Below, piece by piece: positions 1 through 5,186 of a stretch of DNA of 5,478 bases. The position numbers and the translations under genes were made by a program. The stretch is taken from positions 1 through 5,478 of the forward strand of contig JAITSM010000033.1 of assembly GCA_031287815.1 (NCBI GenBank). Reading direction: 5' to 3'. This stretch comes from Prevotellaceae bacterium (GTDB lineage: Bacteria; Bacteroidota; Bacteroidia; Bacteroidales; UBA932). How positions within the stretch are numbered: position 1 is the first letter of the stretch; the number at the start of each line of letters is the position of its first letter. The notes beneath the pieces were generated by a model. It had not been told where the DNA came from. It made no database searches and worked only from the letters and a program-made list of their open reading frames with translations.

Positions 1-309
1 TTGTGGATCGGTAAAAGGTTCCGACAGTTTGATTTGTTCGGGCAACATGTCCAATTGTTGCAAAATATAAATAAGTTTGTTCCTTCGTTGTTTATAGCGT
101 TTGTTGAGTTTTCGTATACTTCTTGCAGTTCGTCTATCTGCATTCTTTGTTTGGGCTTGTCCTTGCTCAAATTTGCTTAGTTCTTGCCCCATTGGAATAA
201 TACGACTTCCCATCGCGATAATACGAGCAGGTTTGTTGTTCTCGTCTGTTCCAACCACCGCCCAGCCGATGCTGTTCGTGCCTAAATCTAATCCAGCTAT
301 TTTTTTCAT
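1..309 (-). CDS. cas9: Cas9 endonuclease, type II-C-like, N-terminal 103 residues (cut by window edge)
   Basis: This is the 5' end of an RNA-guided DNA endonuclease gene. The frame is open from the ATG at 309 to the left edge with no stop. The protein begins MKKIAGLDLGTNSIGWAVV, the RuvC-I motif, and Asp8 is the expected catalytic metal ligand. Around residues 42-60 it reads IPMGQELSKFEQGQAQTKNA, and it continues into an arginine/lysine-rich bridge helix at about residues 61-83 (ADRRTARSIRKLNKRYKQRR). This N-terminus is typical of Bacteroidetes type II-C Cas9. REC, HNH, the later RuvC motifs and the PAM-interacting domain lie outside the window, so intactness cannot be judged. The start is supported because RuvC-I begins only four residues in and the leader is AT-rich. 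A tracrRNA gene lies divergently just upstream, which supports a functional locus. The subtype is inferred from N-terminal similarity and the tracrRNA layout, not from cas1/cas2/cas4 content. Confidence 0.95.
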   Translation of the reverse strand, partial: MKKIAGLDLGTNSIGWAVVGTDENNKPARIIAMGSRIIPMGQELSKFEQGQAQTKNADRRTARSIRKLNKRYKQRRNKLIYILQQLDMLPEQIKLSEPFTDPQ

Positions 310-344
310 AATTATTTATTTAAGTTGTTGTTTTAAATTATTTT

Positions 345-374
345 TTGTTATTTCAAAAATTTTTCTTACCTTTG
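345..374 (+). promoter_or_regulatory. Promoter of the tracrRNA gene (Bacteroidetes consensus)
   Basis: TTG at 345-347 and TACCTTTG at 367-374 are separated by exactly 19 bases. This matches the Bacteroidetes housekeeping promoter pattern TTG-N19-21-TAnnTTTG at every fixed position. Transcription would begin about 5-7 bases downstream, near 379-381, which is exactly where the anti-repeat of the tracrRNA begins. The elements are seen directly; promoter activity is inferred. Confidence 0.8.
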
Positions 375-379
375 CGCTC

Positions 380-459
380 AGAATACAATCAAGTCACAAT
401 AAGGATTATTCCGTTGTGAAAACATTTAAGTTGCCCTCGTCTTTAACGGGGGCTTTTTT
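380..459 (+). ncRNA. tracrRNA for the adjacent Cas9
   Basis: A roughly 80-nt RNA gene lies divergent to cas9. From 5' to 3' it has four parts. The predicted anti-repeat is at 381-400 and ends in GTCACAAT. A nexus-like element follows at 401-412 (AAGGATTATTCC), where GGA 403-405 can pair with TCC 410-412. A linker runs from about 419 to 432. A GC-rich terminator hairpin with a U-tract closes the gene at 433-459. The junction CACAAT-AAGG is like that of the Neisseria type II-C tracrRNA (CTACAAT-AAGG), where the anti-repeat ends and the nexus begins. By that analogy the cognate CRISPR repeat should start GTTGTGACTTGATTGTATTC or very close to it. CACAAT 395-400 can also pair with GTTGTG 413-418 when no crRNA is bound. 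Only one hairpin follows the nexus, so the scaffold is short. Identity rests on promoter, anti-repeat, terminator and position beside cas9; the array is not in the window to confirm pairing. Confidence 0.85.
433..459 (+). terminator. Intrinsic terminator and 3' hairpin of the tracrRNA
   Basis: GCCCTCGT (433-440) pairs with ACGGGGGC (446-453) over 8 bp, with one T-G wobble at 437/449 and a 5-nt loop (441-445). Six T residues follow at 454-459. This is a textbook Rho-independent terminator in plus orientation, and it also serves as the terminal hairpin of the tracrRNA. Confidence 0.88.
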
Positions 460-479
460 ATTATCAGTTAGTTTTGACG

Positions 480-507
480 CAAAGGTATAAAATTTTTTTA
501 ATATCAA
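480..507 (-). promoter_or_regulatory. Candidate promoter reading towards cas9
   Basis: On the minus strand TACCTTTG occupies 487-480, a perfect TAnnTTTG box, with TTG at 507-505. The spacer is 17 bases, two shorter than the usual 19-21, so the -33 match is imperfect. Initiation near 472-475 would give cas9 a leader of about 165 nt running antisense through the whole tracrRNA gene. A weaker alternative lies closer to cas9: the minus-strand box AATTTTTG at 361-354, one base off consensus and without a well-spaced TTG. Which of them is used is not decided by the sequence. Confidence 0.4.
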
Positions 508-527
508 ACTTTTTAAAGAACTGAGTT

Positions 528-570
528 AAAAAACGAAACACTATGCGCTGATGACGCATAAAGCGTCATC
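528..570 (-). terminator. Possible terminator region downstream of mqnC, with overlapping hairpins
   Basis: Two mutually exclusive perfect stems occur. GATGACGC 550-557 pairs with GCGTCATC 563-570 (8 bp, 5-nt loop), and TATGCG 542-547 pairs with CGCATA 555-560 (6 bp, 7-nt loop). Read on the minus strand after the mqnC stop at 614, the second stem is followed 8 bases later by six T residues (533-528). The gap to the T-tract is longer than in a canonical intrinsic terminator, so termination is plausible but not certain. Confidence 0.4.
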
Positions 571-613
571 CTTGTTCCTAACTGATTTTCAACTTTAAAT
601 AATATTTATGCAA

Positions 614-1702
614 TTAACTTATTAGCTGGTAGTGCTGGTTACGCAGGTAGGGCTCAAATCCCGCTTCACGGATAGTATGTACCATACTTTTAATATCCAT
701 GCGTTCCCTAACGCCGGTAGCGGCCAGTACATTTTCTTCCATCATAATAGAACCTAAATCATTGGCGCCGGCATGAAGGCATATTTGCGCCGTATCGCGC
801 CCCACTGTCAACCATGATGCCTGAATGTTTTTTATATTGGTTAATACAATGCGGCTAATGGCTACTGTACGGACATATTCTGTGGGCGTAACCGGTTTCA
901 ACGCATAATATTTCGCTAATTTGGTACCCTTTGGCTGCACCGGCCAACAAATAAAATTCAAAAAACCGGTAGCATTTTTTGGTTTTTCACTTTGCAGTTT
1001 TCTAATTTTTAGTAAATGTTGTATGCGTTCCCGCAAGGTTTCAATAAATCCGAATAACATGGTTGCGGAGGTAGTCAGGCGCAGGCGGTGCGCTTCACGC
1101 ATCACCTCCAGCCATGATTGCGCATCGGGCTTGGCAGGGGAAACTTGCTTGCGCACACGGTCTACTAAAATCTCTGCCCCTGCACCCGGCAAGCTGTCCA
1201 ATCCGGCAGCAATTAAACGTTCCAGCGTTTCGCGGTAGGTCATTTTTTCCAATCGTGCAATGTGCGCCACTTCCGGCGGCCCTAAAGCATGCAGTTTTAG
1301 CGCTGGATAACGTCTTTTCAGGTCGCGGAACAATGTTTCGTAGAAATCCAACTTGAACGAAGGATGCAAGCCGCCTTGCAACAACAACTGATTGCCTCCT
1401 ATGGCAAAAAGCGCTTCGATTTTTTCGCAGTATTCTTCTATGGCCGGAGTATAGTGCTTCTTGGTTTCGTGCGGCTTGCAATGGAAATTACAGAACAAAC
1501 ACCCCGACACGCATACATTTGTATAATTTACATTCCGGTCGATTTGCCACCCTACCTTTTTTCCCGGTACGTGTTTTTGACGGATAAGAGAGGCCAGCGC
1601 CATCAGTTCGTCGGTTGGCGCGTGTTCATAAATATACATCGCTTCGTCTTCGGTCAGCGGCTGCAATTGCAAGGCTTTAGTGAAAATAATGTTCGTATTC
1701 AT
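614..1702 (-). CDS. mqnC: Cyclic dehypoxanthinyl futalosine synthase MqnC (radical SAM)
   Basis: MqnC cyclises dehypoxanthine futalosine in the cytoplasmic futalosine pathway to menaquinone. The 362-residue protein is full length for the family. The radical SAM motif CX3CX2C is C64-C68-C71 (CVSGCLFCNF). LLLQGGLHPS (107-115) and SLPGAGAEILVDRVR (170-184) are family signatures, as is TTSATMLFGFIETLRER (210-226). The C-terminal SWLTVGRDTAQ plus GANDLGSIMMEENV (312-325) separates MqnC from the related aminofutalosine synthase MqnE. The frame also contains an ATG at 1735, but this lies in the loop of a terminator hairpin and would add MIFVLRFFCFH, which is unlike the family, so the ATG at 1702 is chosen. 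No other mqn genes are adjacent, and scattered mqn genes are common. No good promoter box is visible in the 67 bases after the upstream stop codon. The futalosine rather than the classical Men pathway is therefore implied for this organism. Confidence 0.93.
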   Translation of the reverse strand: MNTNIIFTKALQLQPLTEDEAMYIYEHAPTDELMALASLIRQKHVPGKKVGWQIDRNVNYTNVCVSGCLFCNFHCKPHETKKHYTPAIEEYCEKIEALFAIGGNQLLLQGGLHPSFKLDFYETLFRDLKRRYPALKLHALGPPEVAHIARLEKMTYRETLERLIAAGLDSLPGAGAEILVDRVRKQVSPAKPDAQSWLEVMREAHRLRLTTSATMLFGFIETLRERIQHLLKIRKLQSEKPKNATGFLNFICWPVQPKGTKLAKYYALKPVTPTEYVRTVAISRIVLTNIKNIQASWLTVGRDTAQICLHAGANDLGSIMMEENVLAATGVRERMDIKSMVHTIREAGFEPYLRNQHYQLIS

Positions 1703-1710
1703 ATGAAAAC

Positions 1711-1748
1711 AAAAAAACCGTAAAACAAAAATCATAGTTTTACGGTTT
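1711..1748 (-). terminator. Intrinsic terminator after the porE-like gene, abutting the mqnC start
   Basis: AAACCGTAAAAC (1715-1726) and GTTTTACGGTTT (1737-1748) form a perfect 12-bp stem with a 10-nt loop. Read on the minus strand, the second arm runs straight into a T-tract (seven T, 1717-1711). It lies 21 bases after the stop of the PorE-like gene and ends only 8 bases before the mqnC ATG at 1702. It therefore ends the TPR/porE-like transcript and also forms the leader of any transcript that reads into mqnC. The A-rich plus-strand side makes it less convincing as a bidirectional terminator. Confidence 0.85.
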
Positions 1749-1769
1749 ATTAATAGTTCTGCTGTTTGT

Positions 1770-3821
1770 TTACCGGCTTATAATCCGAATTTCCGTACGG
1801 CGGTTCATCCGGCGGCCTTCTGCTGTTACATTGGTAGCTATCGGTTTTTTCAACCCATAGCCGATGTAGCTCAAACGTTCGGGGTCAATGCCGGCTTTCA
1901 CCAGATAATCTACCACCGATTTGGCACGCAAGTTCGACAAACGCATATTGGCTTCTTCGGAGCCGCGATTATCAGTGTGCCCCGAAATTTCGATTTTCAC
2001 CGTTGGCTGGTTGACGAGCATTTTATACAATTGTTCCAGTTCATATTTAGACGCCGGCGTAGGTTGCGAAGCGCCGAAATCAAAGAAAATATTACGCAAC
2101 GTTATCGTACTGTTTACTTCCAAATGCTCCAATTCTATAAACCGGCTATGCTCTTTCTTTGAGCCGTACGGAATATCTATATTTTCCGATTGGAACATGT
2201 ATCCGGTAGCCGTAACGGCCATGCCGTAATTAGCGCCTTCGGGAACAGTAGCCGTAAACCGCCCTGTTTCGCTGTTGGATTCAAATTCCGCTACCACTTT
2301 TCCTTTACTGTTATCTACTATGCTGATTTTTGCCTGCACAGGTTGTTGCGAGGCTTTATCAACCACCATGCCGGAAATAGTAACCACCAAGCTGGAACGT
2401 ATTTGTACGATAGGTTCGATAACATATTCCAGAAAACGAGGCGAATGATAAGCCAGCATATTATCTTCATAAGTACTTATAATATTCCGTTCGGCTTTCA
2501 TCACATTCACCCGGTAAATGTCCTGCTTCCCAAGCCCGCCTTCCCGCGACGAGGAGATATAAAATACCTGATTGCCGGGAAGCGGATAGAAAAATGTTTC
2601 ATCGCTTATCGAGTTAATCGGATAGCCCACATTCACGGCTTCACTCCACATATTGGTGGTTGTATTATATTCGCTCTTGAAAATATCCGAGCCGCCTATG
2701 GAATTATGCCCTTCGGACGTAAAGTAAATGGTGTAGCCGTCGGGAGAAACAAAAGAAATATGTTCGTTGTAACGTGTATTGACGCCTGCGCCGAGATTCA
2801 GGACTGTTTTTTCCCACACGCCTTTTTCATTCCGGCGCGCCATGTAAATATCAAAGCCGCCGTAGCCGCCCGGACGGTCGCTGGAGAAGAACAGCACCGA
2901 GCCGTTAGGCGATAGATAAGCCGAACTTTCACTGTATTTCGATTTCACCGGCCGTTTCAAGGCTTTCGGTTTTGTCCACTGCCCGCCTTCCTGATAGGTT
3001 TCGAACAGGTCGGTTTTATTTTTCTTGGAACTTGAAAACAGCATATAGTTCCGGTCGTCCGACAGGTACAGCAGCGTTGTGAATGCACCGGCTTTCGGAA
3101 TAGTTATATCGGAACTTTCACCGTCTTTCGACAGCAGCACAATTTTGTTCGTGTTATTTTCCGTCCGGTTAAAATAAATCTGGCTTTCGTCGGCGCTGAC
3201 TACCGGATGAAATTCTGCCGCTGCGGAGTTAATGGCTTTTCCGTAATTATCTACAAACACACGGACGGGCGCATTGATTAACGCGGGGGCATTCTGGCAC
3301 TCGGCAATAAGCCGGTCAACGAAACTTCCGTATTCATTAAACTGTTCTATGGTAAGTTTGTTTTTATATTTCTGGTAATAGGTAATCGCTTCGGTAAACA
3401 TGCCTTGATACTGGTAGGCTATACCCATAAACAAATAAGCGTTGGCGTTGGTACGTTCATCCAGGCTCAAGGCTTTTTCAAGGTAGGGGATGGCTTTATT
3501 TTTTTCTACGTAAATGTAACATTCCCCAATCCGGTAATTCAACGTCGCGTTGTTGGAATTGATAGATTGCGCCGTCAAATAGCTGGACAATGCCTGGTTG
3601 TACAGGGACGACACATCGGTGGCACACGATATAGCCAGCGACGGGCAAATGTTTTTGGCTTGCGCATAATAGCTGTCGCCTTCCTGCAAGGCTCGCAGGG
3701 CTTGTTCCAGTGCGGATTCCCTACCAATAAAATTATCCGTAGTGAAATTGATGTTTTGCGCTGACAGTTGAGTAGCGAAACTCAATGCAAAAATAGCGAT
3801 GATATATTTCAATGTCTTCAT
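1770..3821 (-). CDS. PorE-like envelope protein: TPR, five-blade PD40 propeller, CRD-like, OmpA_C
   Basis: This 683-residue exported protein probably anchors an envelope assembly to peptidoglycan. A signal peptide spans 1-21 (MKTLKYIIAIFALSFATQLSA). TPR-like helices cover about 70-175. Five PD40 propeller strands are visible at about 209-233, 254-277, 304-330 (SPNGSVLFFSSDRPGGYGGFDIY), 359-385 and 414-438. A carboxypeptidase-regulatory-like beta domain spans about 480-560. OmpA_C covers about 575-683, with HTDNRG at 615-620 and the diaminopimelate-binding pair D617 and R632 at the conserved 15-residue spacing. Domain order and length match PorE (PG1058, about 670 residues) of the Porphyromonas gingivalis type IX secretion system. 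One difference is that PorE is a lipoprotein, whereas no lipobox cysteine follows this signal peptide. PD40-OmpA proteins are numerous in Bacteroidota, so PorE orthology is not proven and no symbol is given. It lies 22 bp downstream of the TPR gene, very likely in one operon. Confidence 0.88.
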   Translation of the reverse strand: MKTLKYIIAIFALSFATQLSAQNINFTTDNFIGRESALEQALRALQEGDSYYAQAKNICPSLAISCATDVSSLYNQALSSYLTAQSINSNNATLNYRIGECYIYVEKNKAIPYLEKALSLDERTNANAYLFMGIAYQYQGMFTEAITYYQKYKNKLTIEQFNEYGSFVDRLIAECQNAPALINAPVRVFVDNYGKAINSAAAEFHPVVSADESQIYFNRTENNTNKIVLLSKDGESSDITIPKAGAFTTLLYLSDDRNYMLFSSSKKNKTDLFETYQEGGQWTKPKALKRPVKSKYSESSAYLSPNGSVLFFSSDRPGGYGGFDIYMARRNEKGVWEKTVLNLGAGVNTRYNEHISFVSPDGYTIYFTSEGHNSIGGSDIFKSEYNTTTNMWSEAVNVGYPINSISDETFFYPLPGNQVFYISSSREGGLGKQDIYRVNVMKAERNIISTYEDNMLAYHSPRFLEYVIEPIVQIRSSLVVTISGMVVDKASQQPVQAKISIVDNSKGKVVAEFESNSETGRFTATVPEGANYGMAVTATGYMFQSENIDIPYGSKKEHSRFIELEHLEVNSTITLRNIFFDFGASQPTPASKYELEQLYKMLVNQPTVKIEISGHTDNRGSEEANMRLSNLRAKSVVDYLVKAGIDPERLSYIGYGLKKPIATNVTAEGRRMNRRTEIRIISR

Positions 3822-3835
3822 ACTTTATTTTTCAT
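3818..3835 (-). other. Five-codon mini-ORF overlapping the porE-like start
   Basis: In the 22-bp gap after the TPR gene the minus strand reads ATGAAAAATAAAGTATGA, encoding MKNKV-stop. Its TGA overlaps the ATG of the PorE-like gene as ATGA. The context AAAGTATGAA occurs twice, once at each ATG (ATG at 3835-3833 and ATG at 3821-3819). This could be a translational-coupling device or simply a short duplication of the start context. There is no evidence that it is translated. Confidence 0.2.
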
Positions 3836-3843
3836 ACTTTAAA

Positions 3844-4902
3844 TTAACGACAATCCTGTAAATAAGCGGATGCTTCTTTTACGCCCAGTTCGCGGGCTTT
3901 CTGCCAATCGGCGCAAGCGTCTTTTTCCAAACGCAACATTTCTTTTGCCACTCCCCGATTGAAATAAGCGTACCCATAATTTTTATTCAATTCGATAGCT
4001 AATGTATAATCGCTGATAGCGACTTTATAATTTTTTAATTTATAGTGGGCATTCCCGCGATTGTTGGCGGCATAAACATAATCGGCTTTTACCCGCAAGG
4101 CTTCGGTGAAGTCGAGGATAGCGCCGTCATAGTCGCCCAGATCAATTTTTGCCAGGCCGCGATTATTCAAGGCGCCGTAATTATCGGGATTCATTTTTAT
4201 TGCGGCCGTATAATCTTCGATTGCTTCCCTGTAAAGCCCCTGGCTGCGTTTCAAGTTTCCGCGATTGTTAAAAGCGAAGTCAATAGATGTTTCGTCCAAC
4301 GCAATGGCTTTGGTATAATCAATCAATGCCAGGTCTTCTTTTCCCATCCTGCGGTAGGCGGTAGCGCGATCGTTGAAAGCAAAAATATAATCGGGTTTAT
4401 GTTCAATCGCCTGGTCGTAGTCGGCTATGGCTTCGTTCAGGTTACCGCGTTCAAACGAAATACCTCCGCGATAGTAATACGCATTGGCAAACGCGGGGTC
4501 GGCTTTAATCGCGGCCGAATAATCTTCATACGCGCCGTCCACATCATTCAAAGCATATTTCGCTTTGGCGCGGCCGAAAAACGCGCCGGCGCTGGCGCTG
4601 ATTTTTATCGCCTCGTTATAATCGGTAATAGCGCCTGTGTAATCTTTCTTTTCGCTTTTGATTACAGCCCTGTTCACGTACGCCTGGTCAAAGCGGGGGC
4701 GAAGGCGGATAGCTCTGGTAAACTTCTCCAATGCCTCATCAAATTCCCCTTCTTCCAACAAAACGACGCCTTCGTTGTAGACCGATTCTGCCGTAACCAC
4801 CCGCGTCGGGGTTGTTTCCGTTTTCTTTACCACTACAGGCTTTTGTGCGTACAGCCCTCCTACTATGAAGAGCGAAAGCAATAGACTAAATAATTGTTTC
4901 AT
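3844..4902 (-). CDS. Exported tetratricopeptide-repeat protein (nine TPRs)
   Basis: The 352-residue protein has a signal peptide (MKQLFSLLLSLFIVGGLYA, 1-19) with no lipobox, so it is probably soluble in the periplasm. After a short linker it is almost entirely TPR. Nine 34-residue repeats start near 38, 72, 106, 139, 173, 207, 242, 275 and 309, with the recurring core N-R-G/A ... Y-x-x-A-I-x-D-Y-x-x-A-I. Such solenoids bind proteins or peptides, and no enzymatic domain is present. The end DACADWQKARELG...LQDC carries two cysteines (C330, C351) and is a common tail of Bacteroidota TPR proteins; they could form a disulfide. It is the first gene of a two-gene unit with the PorE-like gene 22 bp downstream, so its partner is probably that protein or another envelope complex. 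The repeated motif also leaves near-identical DNA (gcgattrtt-type blocks), which could favour recombination between repeats. The specific role is unknown. Confidence 0.9.
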   Translation of the reverse strand: MKQLFSLLLSLFIVGGLYAQKPVVVKKTETTPTRVVTAESVYNEGVVLLEEGEFDEALEKFTRAIRLRPRFDQAYVNRAVIKSEKKDYTGAITDYNEAIKISASAGAFFGRAKAKYALNDVDGAYEDYSAAIKADPAFANAYYYRGGISFERGNLNEAIADYDQAIEHKPDYIFAFNDRATAYRRMGKEDLALIDYTKAIALDETSIDFAFNNRGNLKRSQGLYREAIEDYTAAIKMNPDNYGALNNRGLAKIDLGDYDGAILDFTEALRVKADYVYAANNRGNAHYKLKNYKVAISDYTLAIELNKNYGYAYFNRGVAKEMLRLEKDACADWQKARELGVKEASAYLQDCR

Positions 4903-4933
4903 AACTATCTTTGATATACTTTTTTAAACTGTG

Positions 4934-5026
4934 CAAACTTACGCATTTTTTTTGATATAAAAAAATTTCACATAAAGTTTTTACAAAATGAAGCACAAAG
5001 TTATTATTTTTTTTTGAATTAGGCAC
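4934..5026 (-). promoter_or_regulatory. Candidate tandem promoters for the TPR/porE-like operon
   Basis: Two exact TAnnTTTG boxes lie on the minus strand: TAAGTTTG at 4941-4934 and TAACTTTG at 5003-4996. Initiation from the proximal box would give a leader of roughly 25 nt before the ATG at 4902. Their -33 triplets are each one base off TTG: TTT 19-21 bases upstream of the proximal box, and GTG (5026-5024) 20 bases upstream of the distal one. The region is strongly AT-rich, as expected of Bacteroidota promoters. Confidence 0.5.
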
Positions 5027-5107
5027 ATAGTTAACAGTTTTTAACAAAACAAATAGCGCAACGCGGCCATAAAACGGTTTCGCCGGCTATTTTTTTACGG
5101 CTGGCAC

Positions 5108-5162
5108 GTAGCAACCACGCCACATTCCGGGAATGCTACAACTTAAAGCAATGTTTTGCTTT
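5108..5162. repeat. Nested inverted repeats in the intergenic region after the partial gene
   Basis: The 284-bp gap 4903-5186 contains no supportable gene. Its right half holds three symmetric elements: an outer pair GTAGCA 5108-5113 / TGCTAC 5134-5139, the palindrome CATTCC-G-GGAATG at 5123-5135 (overlapping the outer pair's right arm), and a hairpin AAAGCAA 5145-5151 / TTGCTTT 5156-5162 with a 4-nt loop. They lie just downstream of the partial gene's stop at 5187. They may structure its 3' UTR, but none has a U-tract on the minus strand, so a normal intrinsic terminator cannot be claimed. The palindrome could also be an operator upstream of the TPR gene. Confidence 0.4.
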
Positions 5163-5186
5163 GGAGAATTAAATATAGGGAAATTA

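Larger units (their letters stand above)
463..586. repeat. 9-bp inverted repeat flanking the tracrRNA-mqnC intergenic segment
   Basis: ATCAGTTAG at 463-471 is the exact reverse complement of CTAACTGAT at 578-586. Each arm is followed inward by TGACGC on its own strand, after 3 bases on the left (475-480) and after 9 bases on the right (568-563, minus strand). The enclosed 106 bp hold the minus-strand promoter box and two overlapping hairpins and encode nothing recognisable. It might be the remnant of a small inverted-repeat element or a long-range RNA pairing. No target-site duplication is visible and chance is possible. Confidence 0.35.

Noticed and set aside
381..418. Possible single CRISPR repeat or short array
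   Set aside because: Only one copy exists and no spacer-repeat periodicity follows; promoter, nexus and terminator fit a tracrRNA anti-repeat instead.
101..490. Plus-strand open frame of 129 codons
   Set aside because: It overlaps cas9 in antisense and the whole tracrRNA gene including its terminator, and its product resembles nothing.
1095..1481. Minus-strand open frame of 128 codons
   Set aside because: It is an alternative frame within mqnC, which has the complete radical SAM family signature.
2190..2915. Plus-strand open frame of 241 codons
   Set aside because: It lies entirely antisense within the PorE-like gene, whose domains are unmistakable; the translation has no recognisable domain.
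4140..4560. Recurring near-identical DNA blocks (gcgattrtt...)
   Set aside because: They follow from the repeated N-R-G/A core of the TPR protein and are not an independent DNA repeat.
4045..4884. Plus-strand open frame of 279 codons
   Set aside because: It is the antisense shadow of the repetitive TPR gene; its apparent regularity mirrors the TPR periodicity.
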